Source: an uncultured Bacteroidota bacterium
GTDB taxonomy: Bacteria > Bacteroidota > Bacteroidia > Flavobacteriales > Flavobacteriaceae
Direction: 5' to 3'
Assembly (NCBI GenBank): GCA_902550325.1
Contig: CACCYT010000001.1
Span: forward strand, 1-64,000
DNA length: 64,000 bases
In this document: piece after piece, positions 40,526 to 48,920 of the stretch
Position numbering within the stretch: position 1 is the first letter of the stretch
Layout: each line of letters opens with the position of its first letter
Program-made: the position numbers and the translations under genes
The notes under the pieces: model-generated
Database searches by the model: none
The model's input: the letters and a program-made list of their open reading frames with translations, nothing else
What the model was told of the DNA's origin: nothing

Positions 40526-41320
40526 ATGAAAAAATTTATATTTATATTTTTCCTAGTAATAATCAACAACTATGCCCAAAATTCTGATGAATTAATCGAA
40601 ACCTACCCTATATTTCCTGTTTGTGAATTGCTTCCATATAAATTTCAAAAAAATTGCTTTAATGAAACAATTGACGATCATATTCAAAAAAACTTTATTT
40701 ATCCCAAACAAGCCTGGGAGAATGACCTTGAGGCAATTGTTAAAGTAAAATTTGATATTGATCAAAATGGAAGTGTTTCAAATATAATATCAAATTCAAG
40801 TGTAGTTGGTGTTAGCTTTTTCGAACGGGAATCTTTGAATCTAGCTAAAAAACTGTTTAATGATGCTGCGTCTAAACTAATTCAAACTCTTCCAGATGCA
40901 ATTCCTGCAAAGAAAAATAATATTGCATTTAAAAAAACTTTTTTAGTTTCGGTAAAATACCAAATTCCTAGAAAACTAGGCTTTGATGAAATTGAAACAC
41001 CCCCTTTGTTTGATGATTGTACTGGGTCAGAAAATGAAAAACTTTGCTTTATAAAATTTATTGACGATCACATTTCAAAAAATTTCAAATATCCAAAGCG
41101 CGCAATAAAAAAAGGAGAAGAAGGAAATGTATTTATACAATTTGATATGACTTCTGATGGATTATACACAAACTTTACTACAATTGGTGAAAGTAGGATT
41201 TTAGAAGATGAAGCCTACAGAATTATGATTAAACTACCTTCATTTGAGCCTGCCAAGTACCAAGAAAAGTATGTTACAACAACATATGGTACAACCATTT
41301 CATTTAAACTAGATCAATGA
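40526..41320 (+). CDS. Secreted protein with two TonB C-terminal-like domains
   Basis: Signal peptide, then an internal duplication: IDDHIQKNFIYPKQAWENDLEAIVKVKFDIDQNGSV and IDDHISKNFKYPKRAIKKGEEGNVFIQFDMTSDGL. Confidence 0.75.
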   Translation: MKKFIFIFFLVIINNYAQNSDELIETYPIFPVCELLPYKFQKNCFNETIDDHIQKNFIYPKQAWENDLEAIVKVKFDIDQNGSVSNIISNSSVVGVSFFERESLNLAKKLFNDAASKLIQTLPDAIPAKKNNIAFKKTFLVSVKYQIPRKLGFDEIETPPLFDDCTGSENEKLCFIKFIDDHISKNFKYPKRAIKKGEEGNVFIQFDMTSDGLYTNFTTIGESRILEDEAYRIMIKLPSFEPAKYQEKYVTTTYGTTISFKLDQ

Positions 41321-41613
41321 AAAAAATAACTAAAAATGAAGTTAATGATAAGTTTAGACTATTATCAAAAAACTGGAGCATTAATAATAATATACTTTTT
41401 GCAAAATTTACTTTTAAATCTTTTGACGAAGCTTTCGACTTTATGAAAACTGTTTCAGAAAAATGTAAAGACTTAAATCATCACCCCAAATGGACCAATG
41501 TTTATAACCAAATCGATGTTGAATTATTTACACACGATATTGGAGGTTTATCTCCTCTTGATTTTGAGTTGGCAAACTTTATGGATTTAAGTTTTTTACC
41601 TTATTCTCAATAA
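41317..41613 (+). CDS. 4a-hydroxytetrahydrobiopterin dehydratase (PCD/DCoH family)
   Basis: LFAKFTFKSFDEAFDFMKTVSEKCKDLNHHPKWTNVYNQIDVELFTHDIGGLSPLDFELANFMD. Confidence 0.93.
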   Translation: MKKITKNEVNDKFRLLSKNWSINNNILFAKFTFKSFDEAFDFMKTVSEKCKDLNHHPKWTNVYNQIDVELFTHDIGGLSPLDFELANFMDLSFLPYSQ

Positions 41614-42735
41614 TTGTCTATTTTTGTTTACCAAATGGATGATATAGGTTTTCTAAATATTGAATTTTTCGGAAATACAGTACAGAACTATCTTATATCA
41701 ATTTCTATTGTTGTATTGGGTCTCATTTTTAAAGGATTCATAAGCTCTATTCTTAGGAAATTTTTATTCAAAATTGTTGGTGACAGAAATAACAAAAAGG
41801 GTAAGTCTGAATTTGATAACCTTCTAAAAAAACCAATTACCTATTTTCTTTTCTTGCTTATAATTTACTTGGCGTCTAACATATTAAGCATTCCGGATTC
41901 GTTAAATCTAGTAAGCTCTGATGAACTTGGATTGAGAATGTTTTTTGAAAAAGGGTTTTTACTTCTACTTGTTTCAAGTATAATTTATATCGTATTACAA
42001 TCAGTAGAATATGTCGGATTAAGGCTGGCTCAGAAAGCAGCTAAAACTGAAAGCAAAGTTGATGATCAGTTGATACCGTTCGCAATAGAGATCGCTAAAG
42101 TTTTGGTTGTAATTTTTGGTGTTTTAATTATTCTGGGAAATATTTTTGGAATTGATATAACTGCACTCGCTGCTGGTCTTGGTATTGGTGGTGTTGCTGT
42201 AGCATTAGCATCTAAAGAAAGTCTTGAAAACTTACTTGGATCTTTTACAATATTCTTTGATAAACCGTTTACAGTTGGAGATATTATTACTATTGGTGGA
42301 ATTACTGGTGTAGTAGAAAAGGTTGGATTTAGAAGTACAAGAATTAGAACTTTTGATAAGAGTTTAGTAACTGTTCCAAATAAGAATTTGATCAATACGG
42401 AATTGGATAATTTAAGCTTAAAACCTGTTAGAAAAGTAAAAATTGATATTGGTTTAACTTACGACACGAGTGTAGATCAAATAAAAAATATTGTAGCTGA
42501 TATTCAAAATTTAATTGATGATCACCCAAATACCAACAAAGATGGAGTTGTTCGGTTTTTAGAGTTTGGCGCAAGTTCCTTAGACGTTATGGTTCTATAT
42601 TTTGTGAACAGTCCAGATTGGAAGTTGTTGATTGATACCAAGCAAGATATCAATTACAAAATCATTGAAATAGTCAAAAAACACAAGAGTGATTTTGCTT
42701 ATCCATCTACTTCAGTATACTTAGAGAAACAGTAA
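41614..42735 (+). CDS. MscS-family mechanosensitive ion channel
   Basis: ALAAGLGIGGVAVALASKESLENLLGSFTIFFDKPFTVGDIITIGGITGVVEKVGFRSTRIRTFDKSLVTVPNKNL. Start TTG 41614 or ATG 41635. Confidence 0.95.
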   Translation: MSIFVYQMDDIGFLNIEFFGNTVQNYLISISIVVLGLIFKGFISSILRKFLFKIVGDRNNKKGKSEFDNLLKKPITYFLFLLIIYLASNILSIPDSLNLVSSDELGLRMFFEKGFLLLLVSSIIYIVLQSVEYVGLRLAQKAAKTESKVDDQLIPFAIEIAKVLVVIFGVLIILGNIFGIDITALAAGLGIGGVAVALASKESLENLLGSFTIFFDKPFTVGDIITIGGITGVVEKVGFRSTRIRTFDKSLVTVPNKNLINTELDNLSLKPVRKVKIDIGLTYDTSVDQIKNIVADIQNLIDDHPNTNKDGVVRFLEFGASSLDVMVLYFVNSPDWKLLIDTKQDINYKIIEIVKKHKSDFAYPSTSVYLEKQ

Positions 42736-42737
42736 CA

Positions 42738-43061
42738 CTAAGCCTTACTCACTTTAAATTTTTTATAATTATCATATAAGAATACTGGCATAGCTAGTGA
42801 AAATCCAACTAGAAACATACAGGCGGTATATTTCAAAAGTTTTAATGGCTGATTCTTAAATGCATAAATAATAAAAATAAAAAAAGTCATTGCTGCGACA
42901 CCTAAATCAGCTGAGAGCATTGATGATGCAAAATTTACATTAGCGTCGGCAAAAAATTCAGACAGTGACCATTCCCAATTTTTGAATTCTAGGAATTTAA
43001 ATAAAAAATAGTAAGGGGCTGCAATCCCCAAAAAACACATTAGCAAAAAAATTTTCTTCAT
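42738..43061 (-). CDS. Small membrane protein, DUF2834-like
   Basis: Three TM helices; FLGIAAPYYFLFKFLEFKNWEWSLSEFFADANVNFASSMLSADLGVAAMTFFIFI. Confidence 0.7.
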   Translation of the reverse strand: MKKIFLLMCFLGIAAPYYFLFKFLEFKNWEWSLSEFFADANVNFASSMLSADLGVAAMTFFIFIIYAFKNQPLKLLKYTACMFLVGFSLAMPVFLYDNYKKFKVSKA

Positions 43062-43074
43062 GATATTAAATTAA

Positions 43075-43100
43075 AAAATCCTGGTAAATACCAGGATTTT
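43075..43100 (-). terminator. Rho-independent terminator downstream of the 43124-43636 gene
   Basis: Perfect inverted repeat AAAATCCTGGTA / TACCAGGATTTT; on the minus strand it is followed by a T-rich tail (TTTTTTAATTTAAT). Confidence 0.8.
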
Positions 43101-43123
43101 AATAAGACTATTTTGGATTTATT

Positions 43124-43636
43124 TTAATTAGCAGGTGTCATTTCAGATGGGAAAATTGCAATTGTTGAAATTTTACCATCAGTATTTACCCAGAATCTTT
43201 CAAAAACTCTTCTGCGATTTACTTCTCCATCTTTAAAACGTCTTTCTCTGAATACTACATCAACTATGTTAATTGCACCCTCTCCAAATGTTAATGGGAC
43301 AGCACTAACAACGAACCTTTTTATTGAATCGTAGGGCTCTTGAAAAGAAGCCAGAGTTTCAGTTGTTGTCATGTCCAATTTTTGATATCCTTCAGGTGAA
43401 TAAAAATTAACTGAATCTGCCATGCTTTCAATTATACTTTCATTTTTGTCCATATCTGCAAAATCACGAATAACTTTGACAACCATTTCAGCAGCCTCAT
43501 CTGAACCAATCTTGAATTTTTGACCTGAAAGCTGAGGAGGATTTTCTTGATACCATTTTCCTGCTGATTTTTCTGTTATTTGTGGTTGACAGCTAATTAA
43601 AACTGTACTTATTAATAGTAGTAATAGTTTTTTCAT
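43124..43636 (-). CDS. Small lipoprotein, SnoaL/NTF2-like paralog A
   Basis: Lipobox STVLISCQPQ; similar layout to the neighbour (SAGKWYQE...GQKFKI...DSIKR...FRERRFKDGEVNRRRVFERFWVN). Confidence 0.65.
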   Translation of the reverse strand: MKKLLLLLISTVLISCQPQITEKSAGKWYQENPPQLSGQKFKIGSDEAAEMVVKVIRDFADMDKNESIIESMADSVNFYSPEGYQKLDMTTTETLASFQEPYDSIKRFVVSAVPLTFGEGAINIVDVVFRERRFKDGEVNRRRVFERFWVNTDGKISTIAIFPSEMTPAN

Positions 43637-43646
43637 AATTTAAAGT

Positions 43647-44153
43647 TTATTCTACAGGTCTCATCCATTGAACAACTCTGTTTATTTTATCATCTGCATT
43701 AAATATCAACCTCTCAAATAAAAGAACTGATTCTGTTTCGCCAGTTTTTAAATATCTGTCTTCTCTGAAATGAGTTTCAATAATAGTTGAGCTAGTTTCT
43801 TCAAGTTTAATTGGCAATAGAAAAGTATAATTTCTATTTATTGAGTCAATTGGAGCTTGTCTTGCAACAATGAAGTCAGTATTAGTCATATCAACATCAA
43901 AAATGCCAGCTACATCAGCAGGATGAAACTTAACAGTATCCGTTGTCATTTCAACCATAGTTGCGGGATCCATATTTTCATAAGCATCCATAAACTTTTT
44001 TGCCAAGTCGACATATTTGTCATCAGATAACTGGAATTTTTTTCCTTTCCATCCACCTCGGTACCACTCTCCAGCAGTTTTTTCTATTTCAATTGTGTTA
44101 GTTTCACAACTTAAAAAAGGTATAATTAAAATTAATATTAGTAGTTTTTTCAT
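43647..44153 (-). CDS. Small lipoprotein, SnoaL/NTF2-like paralog B
   Basis: Lipobox IPFLSCETN; TAGEWYRGGWKGKKFQL...DSINR...FREDRYLKTGETESVLLFERLIFN aligns by eye with the 43124 gene. Confidence 0.65.
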   Translation of the reverse strand: MKKLLILILIIPFLSCETNTIEIEKTAGEWYRGGWKGKKFQLSDDKYVDLAKKFMDAYENMDPATMVEMTTDTVKFHPADVAGIFDVDMTNTDFIVARQAPIDSINRNYTFLLPIKLEETSSTIIETHFREDRYLKTGETESVLLFERLIFNADDKINRVVQWMRPVE

Positions 44154-44171
44154 AGTTATATATTTATTGAA

Positions 44172-44945
44172 TTAATCTTCTTTTTTTTCGGTTCTAGCAT
44201 CAAATAAAAGACCAGTCATTACTCTATGTCTAATTTCTCTCAAATCCGAACCGTGCTTTTCGTTATGTTTTTTCATTACATTTCTAGGAATTTCTGACCA
44301 CCAATTTTGATTTGCTTTTTCCCAAGTATCAAATAAATCAATTGTAACCATATCCCATGCACTCTCAGAATTTACAACCATTCCTTTTCTTTTCATTACA
44401 TGCCACCCCTCAATTCCTTTTGCATGCTTTTCAAAAATGTCTTTAGCGTCTTTTTCTTGATCAATATATGCATTATATTTTTTTGCTTTAATCAAATTGA
44501 AGATGGCAATATTAGGGATTGTCGCGGGATCTCTTAAAAACCCGGCGATATATTCACAATTAGCATTGTAAACTGTTGAGTATAATTCTTCACCTTTTCC
44601 ATAAATCCACGACCTAGCATCTTCAGATAAGTTTGGGTAAGCTTTTTCCCAAACTTGTGTCCAAGAAGGCTCAGGATTGGTGGCTACCCAAATAGCAATA
44701 TGAGAAAATCCTGCATTATATCTTGCATTTTTTGCAACTCTTCTTAAAAGCCAATTTTCCATTTTTCCCTCCGAAACTGCTGCTTTAGCTGCTGGTCCAA
44801 CATATTCAATCATGTAAGACTCAAATTCTTCAACTTTATCTTCTTCGACTTTTATAAACTGTAATCTTACTGTGTTGCCCTCCTCGACCTGTGAATTCAA
44901 AAATGTAAAAGAAAAACACAGTATTAAATAAATTATATTTTTCAT
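44172..44945 (-). CDS. Secreted hypothetical protein
   Basis: Signal peptide MKNIIYLILCFSFTFLNSQ; clear ORF. Start moved to ATG 44945 from the track start at 44993. Confidence 0.7.
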   Translation of the reverse strand: MKNIIYLILCFSFTFLNSQVEEGNTVRLQFIKVEEDKVEEFESYMIEYVGPAAKAAVSEGKMENWLLRRVAKNARYNAGFSHIAIWVATNPEPSWTQVWEKAYPNLSEDARSWIYGKGEELYSTVYNANCEYIAGFLRDPATIPNIAIFNLIKAKKYNAYIDQEKDAKDIFEKHAKGIEGWHVMKRKGMVVNSESAWDMVTIDLFDTWEKANQNWWSEIPRNVMKKHNEKHGSDLREIRHRVMTGLLFDARTEKKED

Positions 44946-45074
44946 AGTGTTATGTATTGTTTTTTGCAAGTTAAATATTTTGATGACTAACAAGCATGCA
45001 TTTTAAAATCAATGATGATATTTAACATATTCATAATATTGATATTATTATAAATGATAATTTTTTAAAAAATC

Positions 45075-45533
45075 ATGTTAAAATTTGCTGAATTTTCAAA
45101 AGATAAAAAGCACAGGTATTCTTTATCCCGGAAATGGTCAGAAAAAGAACAAGTACTATTTATTTTATTAAATCCATCTAAGGGTGATGACATAGAGAAT
45201 GATCCTACCATTAGAAGATTAATTTCTATTTCCAAAAATTTAGGTTATGGGGGCTTTGAAGTCGTTAATCTTTACACGATAATTAATCCAAAAAGAAATA
45301 AGTTATATGAGAAAAAAAGAAGATTTTCTCAAAAGAATAAAGATCTAATCATCAACTTGGTTGCACAATACAAAACAATTATATATGGGTGGGGAGCAAC
45401 TGAAAATGAACCAATATGGCTAAAGAATAAAATTAAAGACCCTATGTGCTTTCATATAAATAATAATGGCACACCTAAGCACCCGTTATACATAAAAAAA
45501 TCCTCCACTTTAAAAAAATATAAGAGGGTGTGA
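45075..45533 (+). CDS. DUF1643 family protein
   Basis: RYSLSRKWSEKEQVLFILLNPSKGDDIENDPTIRRLISISKNLGYGGFEVVNLYTI; YGWGA; HPLYI. Confidence 0.85.
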   Translation: MLKFAEFSKDKKHRYSLSRKWSEKEQVLFILLNPSKGDDIENDPTIRRLISISKNLGYGGFEVVNLYTIINPKRNKLYEKKRRFSQKNKDLIINLVAQYKTIIYGWGATENEPIWLKNKIKDPMCFHINNNGTPKHPLYIKKSSTLKKYKRV

Positions 45534-45558
45534 GAAAAATACGATAGATATTTTTAAG

Positions 45559-45942
45559 CTAACTTTCTTGAGTTTTTTTGTCAAGAGCAATTATAGTCGC
45601 ACATGAAAGCAGCATTATGGCTGAGGGTAATGTTGGAACCAGAGGATCACTAATACTTATGTGAAAGTAGACAGCAGCTATCATGAATAAACCCATAATA
45701 AATGCAGCAGGGGTTACAAATCTTCTAACCTTTAAACCAATCAAGAGTATAATTGCACATGTAACTTTAAATATTCCAACTACAACCATTGTTGTTTGGT
45801 TAAGACCATAAGCCTGAAACTCCTCAATCATATTTAAAGCATCTCCTCCTCTGTATAATGAGGGCATATTTAATCTCCAAGTCCATGCACTTAAAACAGC
45901 TAGAGAAACAACCAAGATTAATATTTTGAAAATCGTTTTCAT
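45559..45942 (-). CDS. DoxX-like membrane protein
   Basis: Four TM helices; DoxX-like pattern including VGIFKVTCAIILLIGLKVRRFVTPAAFIMGLFMIAAVYFHISISDP. Confidence 0.75.
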   Translation of the reverse strand: MKTIFKILILVVSLAVLSAWTWRLNMPSLYRGGDALNMIEEFQAYGLNQTTMVVVGIFKVTCAIILLIGLKVRRFVTPAAFIMGLFMIAAVYFHISISDPLVPTLPSAIMLLSCATIIALDKKTQES

Positions 45943-45993
45943 AATTATCTATTCTAACCTATATTTAATTAAGTTAATTTAAAAAATTTATTT

Positions 45994-46485
45994 ATGAAAA
46001 AAATATTTTTATTGTTGATTTTAGTTCTAGTCTCTTGTGAAACTACAAATAAGCAAGAGCCTCAAACTCAACTAGATTTCCCATTTGAACCTAGCTATCA
46101 AAAAGATTGGAAAATGGGTAATCAGGAAAACGTACTGCTAATTCAAAATTTACACAAAACACTTCTTGATGGTGAATTTGACAGAGTAACAGAATTCATT
46201 TCTGATACAATTGTAATGTCCATGGGTGATGGTTCAAGGGTGAGTGGAATTGATAACTTTAAAGAACTTCTTGAGGTTTATAAAGATGCTAATTTAAGAG
46301 ATTACAATTTGGGTGTAAATTTCCCTATTATCTCTGAAGATGGTCATGAATGGGTGATAAATTGGGATGCCGTTACTTACGATACAGCTGATGGGCCAGT
46401 AAGGATGAGATATCAAGAAGCCTACAGAATTTCTGGAGGTAAAATTGTTTTTGTTAATCAATTTACCAAACCAGTTTTAGATTAA
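45994..46485 (+). CDS. SnoaL/NTF2-like lipoprotein
   Basis: Lipobox LVLVSCETTN; NLHKTLLDGEFDRVTEFISDTIVMSMGDGSRVSGIDNFKELLEVYKD. Confidence 0.75.
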   Translation: MKKIFLLLILVLVSCETTNKQEPQTQLDFPFEPSYQKDWKMGNQENVLLIQNLHKTLLDGEFDRVTEFISDTIVMSMGDGSRVSGIDNFKELLEVYKDANLRDYNLGVNFPIISEDGHEWVINWDAVTYDTADGPVRMRYQEAYRISGGKIVFVNQFTKPVLD

Positions 46486-46503
46486 TGAATTAAAATATTT
46501 AGA

Positions 46504-46944
46504 ATGAACTTCAGAACTTTTCTGAGTCTCTTTTTTATTTTATCATTAATCTCAGTTTACTCTCAAGATGATCAAACTAAATTCTATGGTGAAAAATTTA
46601 ATTTTAAAAATGTTGATAATTCATTAGAGCTATCATCCACTAAAGTTAAAGTAAAAGGAGAAATTATATCAACCTGTCCCATGAAAGGCTGCTGGATGAA
46701 TATGCTGGTTTCAAATGATACGGTTCTTGTTAGGTTTAAGGATTATGGATTTTTTGTCCCAAAACAAGGCGTAGAGGGTAGTTCAGCTATCGTTAATGGA
46801 TTTCTTTCAATTGATACTTTAAGTGTTGCTCAATTAAGACATTATGCCGAAGATTCGGGTAAAAAGAACGAAGAAATTATGAAAATCAAAAAGCCAAAAA
46901 TCACATTATCTTTTTTGGCTGATGGAGTGGCTATTCAAGAATGA
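46504..46944 (+). CDS. DUF4920-like secreted protein
   Basis: KVKVKGEIISTCPMKGCWMNMLVSNDTVLVRFKDYGFFVPKQG. Confidence 0.8.
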   Translation: MNFRTFLSLFFILSLISVYSQDDQTKFYGEKFNFKNVDNSLELSSTKVKVKGEIISTCPMKGCWMNMLVSNDTVLVRFKDYGFFVPKQGVEGSSAIVNGFLSIDTLSVAQLRHYAEDSGKKNEEIMKIKKPKITLSFLADGVAIQE

Positions 46945-48917
46945 TTATGAAAAATATTTTATACATATCCGTATTGTTTTTTTCAAACCTTGTACTTACT
47001 CAAAATTATCATGTAGCAAAAAACGGTGATGATTTTAACCCTGGCACTAAGGAAGAGCCTTTTTTAACGATATCAAAAGCTGCAAAAATTGCATTGCCAG
47101 GTTCAGTTATAACTGTGCACAAAGGTATATACCGAGAAAGGATTGACCCACACTATGGCGGTGCAAGTAATACTAAAAGAATAGTATACCAAGCAGCAGA
47201 AAATGAAGAAGTTTGGATTAAAGGCTCTGAAATAATAAAGGGCTGGAAAAAATATGAGGGAAATATTTGGACGGTTGAACTAGACAATCAAATGTTTGGA
47301 GACTTTAACCCGTATCAAGAAATTATAGAAGGTGATTGGTTAATAAATGACTATGGAAGGGATCATCATCTGGGTGAAGTATACTTGAACGGAAATGCGT
47401 TATATGAAAATGATTCAGTGCAAAAACTTATGGAAGAAAAACCAATGAAGAGGGCAAAAGATCAAGAGGCTTCCAAATACCAATGGTATTGTAAAAGTGA
47501 TAAGAAAAAAACCATTATCTACGCAAACTTCAAGGGTCTAGATCCAAATGTTGAGACCGTTGAAATAAATGTAAGACCAGCAGTTTTTTTACCAAAAAAA
47601 ACCGGAATCAATTATATAACCGTACGTGGATTTAAAATGTCTCATGCAGCTACTCAATGGTCGCCTCCTACTGCAGAACAAGTTGGATTAATCGGTCCAT
47701 ACTGGAGTAAGGGTTGGATTATTGAAAACAACTTCATCACAGATTCTAAATGTACTGGCATCAGTGTTGGTAAAGAACGAGCTAGCGGGCACAATGAGTG
47801 GACAAATCTAAAAGTTAAACACGGTACCCAAAGGGAAAGAGATGTTATCTTTAAAGCTTTGGAACTCGGCTGGTCCATGGAAACGATTGGATCACATATT
47901 ATAAGAAATAATACGATTACAAACTGTGAACAAACAGGAATTAGTGGCCATTTAGGTGGAATTGCTACAAAGATTTATAACAACCATATTTATAATATTC
48001 ATGTAAAGAAGCAATTTTTTGGATATGAAACAGGTGGTATAAAACTGCATGCTCCAATTGATGCACTAATAAAAAATAATCTAATTCATGATAATTATAG
48101 AGGAATATGGCTGGATTGGCAATCTCAAGGAACTCGTGTTTCTGGAAATATTTTTTATAACAACGAGCAAGAGGACTTTTTCAATGAGGTCAACCATGGA
48201 CCAATGATCGTAGACAATAATATTATGTTATCAGAAACTTCAATATTAAATGCATCTCAGGGTACCGCTCATATGCATAATTTGATAACAGGAAAAATTA
48301 TACTTAGACCTGTTCCAAATAGATTTACCCCCTACCACTTTGCTCATTCAACAAGTGTCAAGGGACTAATGACTATACTAACAGGCGACGATAGATATTT
48401 TAATAATATTCTAACTTTCAATCATAATCTAAAACCATACAGGGGTCCATCATATGATAAAGTTCATACGGGGCTCGATGCATATAATGAACATCCTTTA
48501 TCAACAGACTATTGGTATAAAGGTAACAGACCTGATGATTACGCAAGTCACAAGCTTCCAGTTTATATTCGTTCAAATTTATATTATAACAAGGCTCTCC
48601 CGTTTAATAGGGAAAGGTTTAGTTTAGAAAACAGAACTTATTCTCCTAAAATCTCAATTGAAAGAGAAGGTGAAGCATTGTACATAAACCTTGAAATTGA
48701 TAATAGTTATAAAGAAATGAATACTGAACTTATAACAACTGATGTAATGGGTACAGCATTTCAATCTGAAGAAGCGTTTGAAAACAATGACTCTTCTCCA
48801 GTATCCATAGATGTTGACATTAATGGTCAAAAGAGAAATAATAGCCCAACTGTTGGACCCTTCGAAATGTTGAAAAAAGGTAAAAATCGAAAAAGAATTT
48901 TCACATTTAATCACTAA
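46941..48917 (+). CDS. Secreted right-handed parallel beta-helix protein (carbohydrate-active, possibly GH141-like)
   Basis: Signal peptide; YHVAKNGDDFNPGTKEEPFLTISKAAKIALPGSVITVHKGIYRERI; ENNFITDSKCTGISVG, RNNTITNCEQTGISGHLGG, KNNLIHDNYRGIWLDWQSQGTRVSGNIFYNN coils. Confidence 0.85.
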   Translation: MIMKNILYISVLFFSNLVLTQNYHVAKNGDDFNPGTKEEPFLTISKAAKIALPGSVITVHKGIYRERIDPHYGGASNTKRIVYQAAENEEVWIKGSEIIKGWKKYEGNIWTVELDNQMFGDFNPYQEIIEGDWLINDYGRDHHLGEVYLNGNALYENDSVQKLMEEKPMKRAKDQEASKYQWYCKSDKKKTIIYANFKGLDPNVETVEINVRPAVFLPKKTGINYITVRGFKMSHAATQWSPPTAEQVGLIGPYWSKGWIIENNFITDSKCTGISVGKERASGHNEWTNLKVKHGTQRERDVIFKALELGWSMETIGSHIIRNNTITNCEQTGISGHLGGIATKIYNNHIYNIHVKKQFFGYETGGIKLHAPIDALIKNNLIHDNYRGIWLDWQSQGTRVSGNIFYNNEQEDFFNEVNHGPMIVDNNIMLSETSILNASQGTAHMHNLITGKIILRPVPNRFTPYHFAHSTSVKGLMTILTGDDRYFNNILTFNHNLKPYRGPSYDKVHTGLDAYNEHPLSTDYWYKGNRPDDYASHKLPVYIRSNLYYNKALPFNRERFSLENRTYSPKISIEREGEALYINLEIDNSYKEMNTELITTDVMGTAFQSEEAFENNDSSPVSIDVDINGQKRNNSPTVGPFEMLKKGKNRKRIFTFNH

Positions 48918-48920
48918 AAA

